DNA of 23,599 nucleotides from Candidatus Aminicenantota bacterium (GTDB lineage Bacteria > Acidobacteriota > Aminicenantia > UBA2199). The translations under genes were made by a program, and so were the position numbers. Positions 13,530 to 21,725 of this stretch are shown in pieces (the stretch's first letter is position 1; each line of letters opens with the position of its first letter). Under the pieces are notes generated by a model, which was not told where the DNA came from, searched no databases, and saw only the letters and a list, made by a program, of their open reading frames with translations. The DNA lies in the NCBI GenBank assembly GCA_030612495.1, contig JAUWNT010000009.1, positions 1-23,599 of the forward strand. Reading direction: 5' to 3'.

Positions 13530-15416
13530 ATGAAGATAAGAAATATCAGGGAAGGTTTTGTAAAGAAAGTATTAATAACTGCATGTATTATATTGTCACT
13601 ATTCCATTTATATACAGCAGGTTTTGGTCTGTTACCACCTATGCAGCAGAGAGTATTTCATTTGGCTTTTATTTTATTTTTAGTATTTCTTCTTTTCCCT
13701 GCCACAACTAGATCTCCTAAAGATAGAGTACCATGGTATGATATTATCCTGGCGATTGCCGCTCTGGCAAGTAATTTTTATATATTTTTTGTTTTCGACT
13801 ATGTTGCTTTTAGGTTTGATATTTCAATTTCCTTTACCAACTTTTTGATAGGGATGGTTGCTCTTTTACTTATTATTGAAGCTACCCGGAGGGCTGTGGG
13901 GAAAGAATTAGTAATTCTGTGTGTTATTTCTATTCTTTACATGCTTTTTGGTTACCTGTTTCCAGGCTTTCTTAGGTATAGGGGAATGAGTCTTGTAAGA
14001 TTAGTGGAATATATGGCATGGTCAACTGATGGTCCATATGGCATAGTGTTACAGGTTTCTGCTAGCTATATATTTACATTTATTTATTTTGGAGTTCTTA
14101 TATCGAAGACAGGAATCGGCGAACTTTTTAATGACCTTGCCGTAGCGATTTTTGGACGTACCCGTGGGGGAGGAGCTAAAGTGTCTGTGTTCGCCAGTGG
14201 ACTTATGGGCACCATTTCGGGTATCGCAGTTGCAAATGTGGCAACTACCGGTAGTTTTACCATTCCTTTGATGAAAAAAAGTGGTTATTCTCCAACTTTT
14301 GCTGCTGCAGTTGAAGCTGTAAGCAGTACCGGGGGACAAATAATGCCTCCTATTATGGGAGCTTCGGCTTTTATTATGGCAGGAATTCTGGGAATACCTT
14401 ATGTTCATGTTATAAAAGCAGCGGTCATTCCGGCTTTGTTATACTATTTTGCTGTATTTTTAGCAGTCGATCTGCGGGCACTGGCCATAGGGTTAAAAGG
14501 GCTGAAGAAAGAAGATCTACCTTCAATCAAAAAAGCTCTTCGAGAAAGAGGGCTTATGCTAATTCCTGTAATATTACTGGTAGCTCTATTGATTCGTGGT
14601 TTTTCTCCTCTTTTTTGTGTTTTCTATTCAATTGTAGCTACTTTAGTTATATCAGTATTCAATAAAAAGACACGAATATCCTTGAAAGATTTTATGAATT
14701 CATTAATAGAAGGAGCTCAAAAGGCGTTGTCAGTAGCAACAGCATGTGCTGTGGTTGGATTCACTGTGGGAATGATAGGAGCAACTGGCCTCGGAATGGC
14801 TTTAGGTGATGGAATTATTTCTTTGGCTGGAGATAATTCATTTATTTGTCTCATTTTAATAGCAATTGTCTCTCTAATTCTTGGAACAGGTCTTCCTCCT
14901 ACTGCTTGTTATATTGTTGTAGCGGTTATTGCAGCTCCTATTCTTATTAGATTATTGGAAATACGACCTTTAATGGCGCATCTATTTGTTTACTATTATG
15001 GTATGCTTGCGGTAATCACGCCACCAGTTGCATTGGCCTCTTTTACAGCAGCAGGACTAGTGGGGGAAAGTCCCTATAAAGTAGGGTGGGAAGCATTCAA
15101 GTTGGGAGCTCCTGCTTATGTAATTCCATTCGTTTTTATAACTTCACCTGCACTTATGTTATTTGACGTTACTATTGGAGGAATATTATTTGGTCTATTT
15201 AGAGGTATAATAATGGTGGTAGCAATAGCAGCTTCATTACAAGGTTTTATCTTTGATAAAATAGGATATTTTTCTCGTATTCCTTTATTTATTAGCGCAA
15301 TATTAATTATGTATTCTTCGACATGGTCAAATATTGCAGGAATTATTATTGCATTGGCTGTACTTTTTATTCATTTTTTAATGATGAAAAGCATAACGAA
15401 TCTTCAGAAAGAATAG
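13530..15416 (+). CDS. TAXI-type TRAP transporter, fused small and large permease subunits (first system)
   Basis: Integral membrane protein of 628 residues with DctQ-like and DctM-like parts fused, as is normal for TAXI systems. The first hydrophobic helices (about residues 10-125) form the Q part. The M part contains the conserved GLMGTISGIAVANVATTGSF and LILGTGLPPTACYIVVA loops, which host sodium and substrate sites. The LFPATTRS motif after the first helices and EAxRRAVG after the fourth are family traits. Start is ATG 13530; GAAAGGA lies 12 bases before it. A TTG 21 bases upstream is an alternative. It partners with the binding protein at 12413; the 163-base gap between them holds the hairpin. 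Confidence 0.92.
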   Translation: MKIRNIREGFVKKVLITACIILSLFHLYTAGFGLLPPMQQRVFHLAFILFLVFLLFPATTRSPKDRVPWYDIILAIAALASNFYIFFVFDYVAFRFDISISFTNFLIGMVALLLIIEATRRAVGKELVILCVISILYMLFGYLFPGFLRYRGMSLVRLVEYMAWSTDGPYGIVLQVSASYIFTFIYFGVLISKTGIGELFNDLAVAIFGRTRGGGAKVSVFASGLMGTISGIAVANVATTGSFTIPLMKKSGYSPTFAAAVEAVSSTGGQIMPPIMGASAFIMAGILGIPYVHVIKAAVIPALLYYFAVFLAVDLRALAIGLKGLKKEDLPSIKKALRERGLMLIPVILLVALLIRGFSPLFCVFYSIVATLVISVFNKKTRISLKDFMNSLIEGAQKALSVATACAVVGFTVGMIGATGLGMALGDGIISLAGDNSFICLILIAIVSLILGTGLPPTACYIVVAVIAAPILIRLLEIRPLMAHLFVYYYGMLAVITPPVALASFTAAGLVGESPYKVGWEAFKLGAPAYVIPFVFITSPALMLFDVTIGGILFGLFRGIIMVVAIAASLQGFIFDKIGYFSRIPLFISAILIMYSSTWSNIAGIIIALAVLFIHFLMMKSITNLQKE

Positions 15417-15573
15417 TCAAAGAATTGGTAGTAATAGTATAAATTTATAGACAACCAAGTTTGGCGTAAAATTTAACTACTGTTTTAAAATTTCAATGAT
15501 TGAGAGAAATGATCTTATATGGTGGGATTGAGGATTATTAATTTTCTTAAGCTATCAGTTAGCCATATTTAAA

Positions 15574-15593
15574 TTGCCAACTGCAAGTGGCAA
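15574..15593 (+). repeat. Small stem-loop in the gap between permease and DUF1445 genes
   Basis: TTGCCA (15574-15579) and TGGCAA (15588-15593) form a six-base stem around an eight-base loop. No T-run follows, so it is not a clear terminator. The rest of the 277-base gap (15417-15693) shows nothing recognisable. Confidence 0.35.
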
Positions 15594-15693
15594 GTTTAAG
15601 ACATAAGATGGAAACATTGAAGAGACTATATGTATTAATTAACTTAAAAATTATAGATATAAAACTCAAGATTTTATAAAAGGAGGTTATGAT

Positions 15694-16506
15694 ATGAAAA
15701 ATAATAATAAAGATAAAATCAATCCACTTCATATGAAACCTAAAGAGTTTAGAAAATTAGTTCAGAATGAAGAATGGACAGATATAACTATGGAAGCATG
15801 TCAAGGATATGCACAAACGAATTTAGCTATTGTTCCTAAGGAATATGCCTATGATTTTTTACTGTTTTGCACTCGAAATCCAAGGCCTTGTCCGGTTTTA
15901 GAGGTGCTCGATCCGGGGGAAACTTGTCCCAAGATTTTAGCACCAGAGGCGGATATTCGGACTGCCTTACCAAAATACAGGATATTTAAAAATGGAAAAA
16001 TGATTGATGAACCGAACAATATTTTGAATTATTGGCGAGAGGATCTGGTTACTTTCTTTTTAGGTTGTAGTCGGAGTTTTTTATGGGCATTGAGATCAGC
16101 CAATGTTCCATGGACACGATATGGTGCTTACAAGACCGAGATTCCTTGTAACCCAGCTGGTATATTTAAAGGTCCATTGTGTGTCAGTGTTCGCTCCTTT
16201 AAAAATTCTTTTGATGCAACCAGGGCAATTCAGATATCTTCGCGTCATTTACTAATGCATGGACCACCAGTTTTTATAGGAGATCCTGGGAAGATTGGAA
16301 TCAAAGGACTAGGCAAGCCGGATTCATTTAATCCTTATCGTCCAACTGTTGCTTCTCCAGGCAAAGATGAAATTATGATGTATTGGGGATGTGGAATCAC
16401 ACCGCAGGCAGTGGCAATTGAGAGCAAAATACCATTTATGATTACCCATCGCCCAGCCCATATGTTTGTGACAGACAAACTCGCTGAAGAATTTGCAAAT
16501 TTATGA
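15694..16506 (+). CDS. DUF1445 family protein, putative D-glutamate cyclase / hydro-lyase
   Basis: 270 residues, the normal length of the YcsI/DUF1445 family. Family blocks are all present: DIRTALPKYRIFKNG, LVTFFLGCSRSFLWAL, TEIPCNPAGIFKGPLCVSVR, HGPPVFIGDPGKIGI, YWGCGITPQAVA and ITHRPAHMFVTD. One eukaryotic member (DGLUCY) converts D-glutamate to 5-oxo-D-proline with loss of water; bacterial members are annotated as putative hydro-lyases. AAAGGAGGT precedes ATG 15694. It lies between two TAXI-TRAP systems, so it likely acts on something they import. Together with the racemase at 656 it supports a D-glutamate or 5-oxoproline theme, but the true substrate is untested. Confidence 0.88.
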   Translation: MKNNNKDKINPLHMKPKEFRKLVQNEEWTDITMEACQGYAQTNLAIVPKEYAYDFLLFCTRNPRPCPVLEVLDPGETCPKILAPEADIRTALPKYRIFKNGKMIDEPNNILNYWREDLVTFFLGCSRSFLWALRSANVPWTRYGAYKTEIPCNPAGIFKGPLCVSVRSFKNSFDATRAIQISSRHLLMHGPPVFIGDPGKIGIKGLGKPDSFNPYRPTVASPGKDEIMMYWGCGITPQAVAIESKIPFMITHRPAHMFVTDKLAEEFANL

Positions 16507-16632
16507 TTTAAAATATATATTTATCAAAAAATCGATACTTATTATTAATATTTATAGGAAATAGGATAAAAAAATCAAAGATTAAGAAATAGAAAATAAA
16601 TATATTAATTAAATTTACTTTAAAAATTACTC

Positions 16633-16657
16633 TATAATTTGTTAAGTATGGGGGGGG
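16633..16657 (+). promoter_or_regulatory. TATAAT box followed by an eight-G tract upstream of the second TAXI gene
   Basis: A perfect -10-like TATAAT (16633-16638) lies 58 bases before the ATG of the second binding protein. No good -35 box is present at 17 bases; TTTACT at 16614-16619 is 13 bases away. A run of eight G (16650-16657) would lie at the start of the transcript, a place where slippage can vary expression. In this AT-rich DNA the G-run stands out. Confidence 0.4.
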
Positions 16658-16690
16658 AAGCCATTAAAATTATAAAGGAGGTAAGCAAAA

Positions 16691-17659
16691 ATGTATAAAA
16701 AATTTTTTATAGGTATAATGTTAGTTTTTTTCATGTTTTTAACATGTTCTGCATTTGCAACTGAATTTTATACTATAACTACTGCAACAACTGGTGGAAG
16801 TTTTTATCCAGCAGGCGTTGCTATTTCTCAACTATGGTATGAAAAATTAGGGGAAAAATTAGATATTAAATTCTCTACTCAAAGTTCTGCTGGTTCGGTT
16901 GAAAATGCTGATATTTTAAGAAAAAAAGAAGCAGAAATAGCTATTATGCAGAATAATGTTGTATTGTGGGCATATTTCGGAACACATATGTTCGAAGGCA
17001 AACCTAATAAAAATTTTAGACTATTACAACCCTTTGTTCCAAATGCATATCATATTATGGTTGATAAGAATGTTAATTCATTACTTGATATAAAAGGAAA
17101 AAAATTTGTTGTAGGTAGAGCTGGAAGCGGTAATGTTACTGTAAGTGAGGCAGTTTTAGCTGCAATAGGTTTAAGTTTCGATGATGTTAGGCCTGAATAT
17201 TTAGGACAACAAGAAGGATTAAATGCATTAAGAAATGGGGTTGTAGATGCTGTAATGGCTATGGGAGGTTATCCAGTACCATCAATTTCAGATATGATGG
17301 CAACGCCAATAAGAAGCTTTAAAGTACTTAATCTTTCTGATGAAGAACGAAATATAATACATCAAAAAGAACCCTGGATGTTGATAACTGAAATACCTGC
17401 AAATACATATATGAATCAACCAGAACCTATAAAAACTTTACAGCATGTTGCTTTGTTTATTGTAACAGAGGAAATGCCAGAGGATGTTGCCTATGAATTA
17501 GCAAAAACAACCTGGGAAAATATGGATTGGTTAAGAAAAGCTTCTGCAATATTTAATCGAATGAAGATTGAAGCAGTTGATGAAGGCTTCTTAAATTATC
17601 CAGTACCTTTACATAAGGGGGCAGAGAAATACTATAAAGAAATTGGCGTAGTTAAATAA
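16691..17659 (+). CDS. TAXI family TRAP transporter solute-binding protein (second system)
   Basis: 322-residue exported binding protein. Signal peptide KKFFIGIMLVFFMFLTCSAFA, with an AxA-like cleavage site around residue 24. The mature protein starts with TITTATTGGSFYPAGVAIS, the TAXI hallmark, and continues with QSSAGSVENADILRKKEAEIAIMQ, VGRAGSGNVT and a C-terminal HKGAEKYYKEIGV. A strong AAAGGAGGT site precedes ATG 16691. It is clearly a paralogue of the 12413 protein but the ligand-pocket region differs (GGTRLI-type against GSGNVT-type), so a different or modified substrate is likely. Its permease follows after 175 bases. Confidence 0.92.
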   Translation: MYKKFFIGIMLVFFMFLTCSAFATEFYTITTATTGGSFYPAGVAISQLWYEKLGEKLDIKFSTQSSAGSVENADILRKKEAEIAIMQNNVVLWAYFGTHMFEGKPNKNFRLLQPFVPNAYHIMVDKNVNSLLDIKGKKFVVGRAGSGNVTVSEAVLAAIGLSFDDVRPEYLGQQEGLNALRNGVVDAVMAMGGYPVPSISDMMATPIRSFKVLNLSDEERNIIHQKEPWMLITEIPANTYMNQPEPIKTLQHVALFIVTEEMPEDVAYELAKTTWENMDWLRKASAIFNRMKIEAVDEGFLNYPVPLHKGAEKYYKEIGVVK

Positions 17660-17834
17660 ATAGTCGTATTGTTACCCTCCCCATATTTGTTATTTTACTA
17701 TGAGGTTTATTCTTTTATTGAAAATGAATTTAAAAAGAATAATTATTTATTTTAATATACTTGAATTAAATTAAATTGTATTAATTTCGATTAAGTTTAA
17801 TATCTTTTGTTAATTTTTTTAGCAGTTTTAAAAT

Positions 17835-19775
17835 ATGGAAAAAGGGAATTGTAAATTGAATAAAGAGGTAGTATCAATTTTAATTAGTGGGGATCAAGAA
17901 ATTTCTACTCAAAGAAAATTAGGAAGCAAAATAGGATTGTTAATTAGAATTACTGCAATTTTATTCTCAATAATGGGATTATGGACAAATAGTTTTGGAC
18001 TTATTTCAGCAATGCGACAAAGTGGACTTTTTGTTGGGTTTTTGCTACTACTAATATTTCTTTTATATCCTGCGACAAAAAATTCACAAAAGACAAAGAT
18101 TCCTATTATTGATTGGGTATTTGCTATATTGGGTGCGAGTGGTGGATTGTATACTTATTTTTTTAATGATACCTTTGCTAAAAGAGCATTGGAACCAAAT
18201 AGTTTGGATATTTTTTTTGGAATATTGACCATTCTATTAATTCTGGAAGCCTCAAGGAGAGCAGTAGGAAAATGGATTACTATAATTTGCTCATTTTTTC
18301 TAATTTATGCATTATTTGGACGATATTTTCCTGGAGTATTTGCTCATAGAGGATTTAGTTTTGAAAGATTAATAATAAGAATGTATTTAGTTGATGAAGG
18401 TGTTTATGGAATAATATGCAGAATCGCAACGACTTATATTTTTCTTTTTATATTGTTTGCAGCATTTTTAAAGGAAAGTGGTGTTTCTGATTTTTTCAAT
18501 AATCTTGCCTTATCGTTGGCAGGGGGAACGGTTGGGGGACCAGCTAAAGTTGCAGTTATTGCAAGTGCTATAACTGGGACTATTAGTGGAAGTGGTGTAG
18601 CAAATGTAGCAACTACCGGGAGTTTTACAATTCCCTTAATGAAGAAAACAGGATATAAACCTTATTTTGCTGGGGCAGTTGAGGCTGCTGCATCGAGTGG
18701 AGGATTATTAATGCCTCCAATTATGGGCGCAGCAGCATTTGTAATGAGTTCTTATTTAGGAATAAGCTATGTAACAATTATTAAAGTAGGAGTAATACCT
18801 GCTGTTTTATATTATGTTGCGATTTTTTCTGCAGTTCATTTAGAAGCTCTTAAATTAGGTTTAAAAGGTGTATCTAAGAATAAATTACCAAATCTTAAAA
18901 ATGTAATTCTAAAAAGAGGGCATTTGATTTTACCTTTATTTATTTTATTATATTTTTTAGTTAGTGGAAAATCACCATTATATGCTGCATTCATGGCTCT
19001 AATTTCAACAGTGTTATTAAGCCAAGTTAGAAGTGAAACAAGAATGGGAATAAAAGATATCTTAAATGCTTTAAATTATGGAGGAAGAAATATTTTAGGA
19101 GTAGGTATAGCATGTGTTGTATGTGGAATTATTGTTGGTGTAATAGCAATGACTGGTGTTGGTCAGATGGTTGGGTATAATATATTATTATTATCAAAAG
19201 ATAATTTACTTTTAGTTTTATTTTTTACTATGATTACTTCAATTTTCTTAAGTATGGGATTACCAGCAACTGCTTGTTATATTATTGTTTCTTCTGTATG
19301 CGCTCCAGCTCTGATGCAAATTGGCGTGATTCCAATTGTTGCCCATTTCTTTGTTTTTTACTTTGGATGTTTATCAAATCTTACTCCACCAGTTTGCTTA
19401 GCATCTTTTACTGGAGCGGCGATAGCTAAAGCGGATCCTTCTAAGGTTGCATGGACAGGGCTCAGGTTGGCATTTGCTTCATTTATTATACCGTATGTTT
19501 TTGTATATTCACCCCAGCTTCTTCTACAAGAAATGGCCTATCCAAAGTTTTTTATTGTTCTTGGAAGCACTTTTTTAGCGGTTATATCATTTGCTATTGC
19601 TGAGAGAGGTTTTTTATTTGATTTTCTTAAAACCTGGGAAAGAATTTTATTTTTCTTAGCGTCATTATTATTAATAATACCAGGTAATATTTCTAGTTCT
19701 ATTGGATTGATTTTATTAATAACAATAATTTATATTCATAAAAAGGGAATAAAGATTATTAAAAAAATATTTTAA
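17835..19775 (+). CDS. TAXI-type TRAP transporter, fused permease (second system)
   Basis: 646-residue integral membrane protein, same architecture as the 13530 permease: YPATKNSQK after the first helices, EASRRAVGKW, IASAITGTISGSGVANVATT and LSMGLPATACYIIVSS mark the membrane domains. A hydrophilic N-terminal extension of about 30 residues precedes the first helix. The start is uncertain: ATG 17835 has no clear ribosome binding site, while a TTG at 17856 lies downstream of AAAGGGA. It pairs with the binding protein at 16691. Codon use is more AT-rich than in the first permease, which suggests the two systems have separate histories rather than arising from one recent local duplication. Confidence 0.9.
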   Translation: MEKGNCKLNKEVVSILISGDQEISTQRKLGSKIGLLIRITAILFSIMGLWTNSFGLISAMRQSGLFVGFLLLLIFLLYPATKNSQKTKIPIIDWVFAILGASGGLYTYFFNDTFAKRALEPNSLDIFFGILTILLILEASRRAVGKWITIICSFFLIYALFGRYFPGVFAHRGFSFERLIIRMYLVDEGVYGIICRIATTYIFLFILFAAFLKESGVSDFFNNLALSLAGGTVGGPAKVAVIASAITGTISGSGVANVATTGSFTIPLMKKTGYKPYFAGAVEAAASSGGLLMPPIMGAAAFVMSSYLGISYVTIIKVGVIPAVLYYVAIFSAVHLEALKLGLKGVSKNKLPNLKNVILKRGHLILPLFILLYFLVSGKSPLYAAFMALISTVLLSQVRSETRMGIKDILNALNYGGRNILGVGIACVVCGIIVGVIAMTGVGQMVGYNILLLSKDNLLLVLFFTMITSIFLSMGLPATACYIIVSSVCAPALMQIGVIPIVAHFFVFYFGCLSNLTPPVCLASFTGAAIAKADPSKVAWTGLRLAFASFIIPYVFVYSPQLLLQEMAYPKFFIVLGSTFLAVISFAIAERGFLFDFLKTWERILFFLASLLLIIPGNISSSIGLILLITIIYIHKKGIKIIKKIF

Positions 19776-19785
19776 ATAAAAAAAA

Positions 19786-19896
19786 CAGGAGGCTTGGGAT
19801 ATTGCGATAGATTGGCAACCCAAGGAATATCTCTTAGCCTTAGGATTTGATTATGTGAAAGGCAGGTTTGAAAAAGCTGAAAAACTTACATCCTAG
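19786..19896 (+). pseudogene. Short open frame or gene remnant, unrecognised
   Basis: An open frame of 36 codons ending DYVKGRFEKAEKLTS and TAG follows the permease. CAGGAGG (19786-19792) looks like a good ribosome binding site, but the codon where ATG is expected (19801) reads ATT. The peptide AIDWQPKEYLLALGFDYVKG looks like real protein rather than random translation. I do not recognise it. Just downstream lies a dead ferredoxin gene, so this is probably another decayed piece of the same lost operon. Confidence 0.35.
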
Positions 19897-19932
19897 ATAA
19901 TCTTTTAAAAATAAAATTTAGGTGGGAAGTAA

Positions 19933-20208
19933 ATGAGCATAGAGATCAAGTATTCCTTAGTGATTAATTAAGACAAGTATATGGTTTTTAAATCTTGTGT
20001 TTTAGCTTGTTCGTATCATCACTCCAAGACTTTCAACTTAGAAAATACAAGCAGTATTAAGATTTTTAGGGATAATAAAAATGGTGATATAAAAGCCGAT
20101 CTTGATCAATCTTGCTGTGATATGTGTATAAACGAAGGGATACCTTTGTGTATTTAATTTTGTGCCCTAGAAGCCATTAAAATTATTAAAACAAATAGGA
20201 CAGATTGA
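19933..20208 (+). pseudogene. Dead 4Fe-4S ferredoxin gene of the aldehyde oxidoreductase-associated type
   Basis: One reading frame runs from ATG 19933 (AGGTGGG upstream) to TGA 20206-20208, interrupted only by TAA at 19969 and at 20155. Between and after them it reads SCVLACSYHHSKTF, SSIKIFRDNKNGDI, SCCDMCINEGIPLCI, then after the second stop FCALEAIKII. This matches small ferredoxins found with AOR, which have CTGCxSCxLACSxHH near the start. Here the CTGC positions read YMVF (TAT ATG GTT TTT), each one substitution from TGT ACG GGT TGT. The frame is intact, so decay is by substitution only and fairly recent. An ATG at 19981 could give a 58-residue stub, but it would lack the first cluster. 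Confidence 0.75.
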
Positions 20209-20261
20209 AACTAATTTTTATAAGCTAACAAAATGCGTCACTGTACAAAAGGAGGTTTTTC

Positions 20262-21464
20262 GTGATTAGCAATGTAATTTCAAAATCTGTAGCAGGCATC
20301 AGTCCTTCTGCTACAGAAGGAACTTCTTTTATGGCGAATAAACTTAAGAGGGAAGGTATAGATATAATAAGTTTTGCCCAGGGAGAACCGGATTTTGATA
20401 CGCCGGATAATATTAAAAAAGCAGCTATTGCAGCCATTAAAGCGGGTTTTACAAAATATACAGACGTACCAGGAATTCCGGAACTCAGAAAGGCAGTTGC
20501 AGAAAAATTCAAGAGAGAAAACGGAATAGAATATGAACCCAGTCAGATTTTAATATGTAATGGTGGTAAACAAGCACTTTACGAAGTTTTTAGGACCATC
20601 TGCGAAGAAGGAGACCAGGTATTGATTCCAGCTCCCTGCTACGTGAGTTATGCTGAACAGATTAAGCTTGCTGGAGCAGAACCAGTCTTTTTTAAAACAA
20701 AAGAGGAAAATAATTTTCGTCCTAACTTTGAAGAAGTGGAAGCAAATTTTACTCCAAAAATAAAAGCATTTTTATTAAATAGCCCTAATAACCCAACTGG
20801 TTCTATTATTGAAAAAGAACAGCTGAAAAAGATTGCAACTTTTCTTGTAGAGCGTGGAGTGTATATTATTACCGATGAAGTCTATGAACATCTTATTTAT
20901 GATGACAGAAAGCATATTAGTGTAGCCTCTCTGGGGGAGAAGGAAAAGGAGATGTCTATAACTGTTAACAGTTTATCAAAGACCTATGCCATGACAGGCT
21001 GGCGTGTAGGTTATGCTGCAGGTCCCAAGGGGATTATAAAGGCCATGAACAATCTTCAAGGCCATGCAACAGGTAATATTAATTCCATAGCTCAGAAAGC
21101 GGCCATTGAAGCTTTGAACGGAAGCCAGGAATCAGTTAGGATTATGGTAAAGGAATATGGGAAACGCAGGGAATACATGGTTAATAGGCTTAATGGAATA
21201 GAGGGTATAAAGTGTAATTATCCGGATGGAGCATTTTATACTTTCACGAATGTTATTGCTCTGTATGGTAAAGAATATGATGGAAATATAATTAGAAGCG
21301 ATGTGGATGTAGCCAAATTTTTCTTAAATAAAGCGCATGTGGCAGTTGTCCCTGGGGTAGCTTTTAATTATTCGGGTTATGTTAGATTTGTCTTTGCCAA
21401 ATCTATGGAAGTGATAAAAGAAGGTTTAGACAGAGTTGAAAAAGCAATTAAAGAGCTAAAATAG
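20262..21464 (+). CDS. Pyridoxal phosphate aminotransferase, class I/II (aspartate aminotransferase-like)
   Basis: 400 residues, normal for the family. It transfers an amino group between an amino acid and a 2-oxoacid (typically aspartate + 2-oxoglutarate). Visible motifs are YTDVPGIPELRKAVAEKF, NSPNNPTGS, ITDEVYEHLIYD and SLSKTYAMTGWRVGY, with Lys240 forming the cofactor Schiff base; the carboxylate-binding Arg lies in YVRFVFAKS near the C-terminus. Start is GTG 20262 with AAAGGAGGT at 20248-20255. It stands alone, downstream of the gene remnants. It would link amino acids to the 2-oxoacid oxidoreductase of this window. Substrate preference among aspartate, alanine and aromatic amino acids is not readable. 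Confidence 0.9.
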   Translation: MISNVISKSVAGISPSATEGTSFMANKLKREGIDIISFAQGEPDFDTPDNIKKAAIAAIKAGFTKYTDVPGIPELRKAVAEKFKRENGIEYEPSQILICNGGKQALYEVFRTICEEGDQVLIPAPCYVSYAEQIKLAGAEPVFFKTKEENNFRPNFEEVEANFTPKIKAFLLNSPNNPTGSIIEKEQLKKIATFLVERGVYIITDEVYEHLIYDDRKHISVASLGEKEKEMSITVNSLSKTYAMTGWRVGYAAGPKGIIKAMNNLQGHATGNINSIAQKAAIEALNGSQESVRIMVKEYGKRREYMVNRLNGIEGIKCNYPDGAFYTFTNVIALYGKEYDGNIIRSDVDVAKFFLNKAHVAVVPGVAFNYSGYVRFVFAKSMEVIKEGLDRVEKAIKELK

Positions 21465-21725
21465 AAATAAGAAAACTTTGAAAAGGGCATTTCAATGCCA
21501 TCAATCTTGGTGATATTTTGGTCTTAAACTTTATGACCATATTGGAGTAATTACTTTTTCCAGTGATAATATAGCAGTTGAGAGATTTGTCACTTATTAC
21601 ATAATTTGCTTATTCCGATTTGAGCAGATAGACCTTCCAGTACAATCTTGAACTTTTACTCTCTGCCCCATTTATGTCTTTTTATAGAATTAAGTTCCTT
21701 CCGATTTGAGCTCATTCTAATTTAA
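21465..21725. other. Degenerate region upstream of the truncated argH copy
   Basis: 261 bases with no intact gene. A small GGCAT-TTCA-ATGCC stem after the aminotransferase could be a weak terminator. The 13-base sequence TTCCGATTTGAGC occurs twice, at 21613-21625 and 21699-21711. The second copy lies where argH would encode the segment before the catalytic loop, and one frame there reads DLSSF, similar to the SSEF found in ArgH, so this is probably decayed argH. Confidence 0.45.

Noticed and set aside
14049..14408. 119-codon minus-strand frame inside the first TRAP permease
   Set aside because: It is antisense to the conserved permease loops; the composition is a by-product of membrane-protein codons.
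12324..20157. Reassignment of TAA to a sense codon, suggested by in-frame TAA at 12327, 19969 and 20155
   Set aside because: Many intact genes here end properly in TAA (for example at 501, 4669, 7174, 8047, 9439, 17659, 23451), so TAA is a normal stop and the cases are decay or start-stop.
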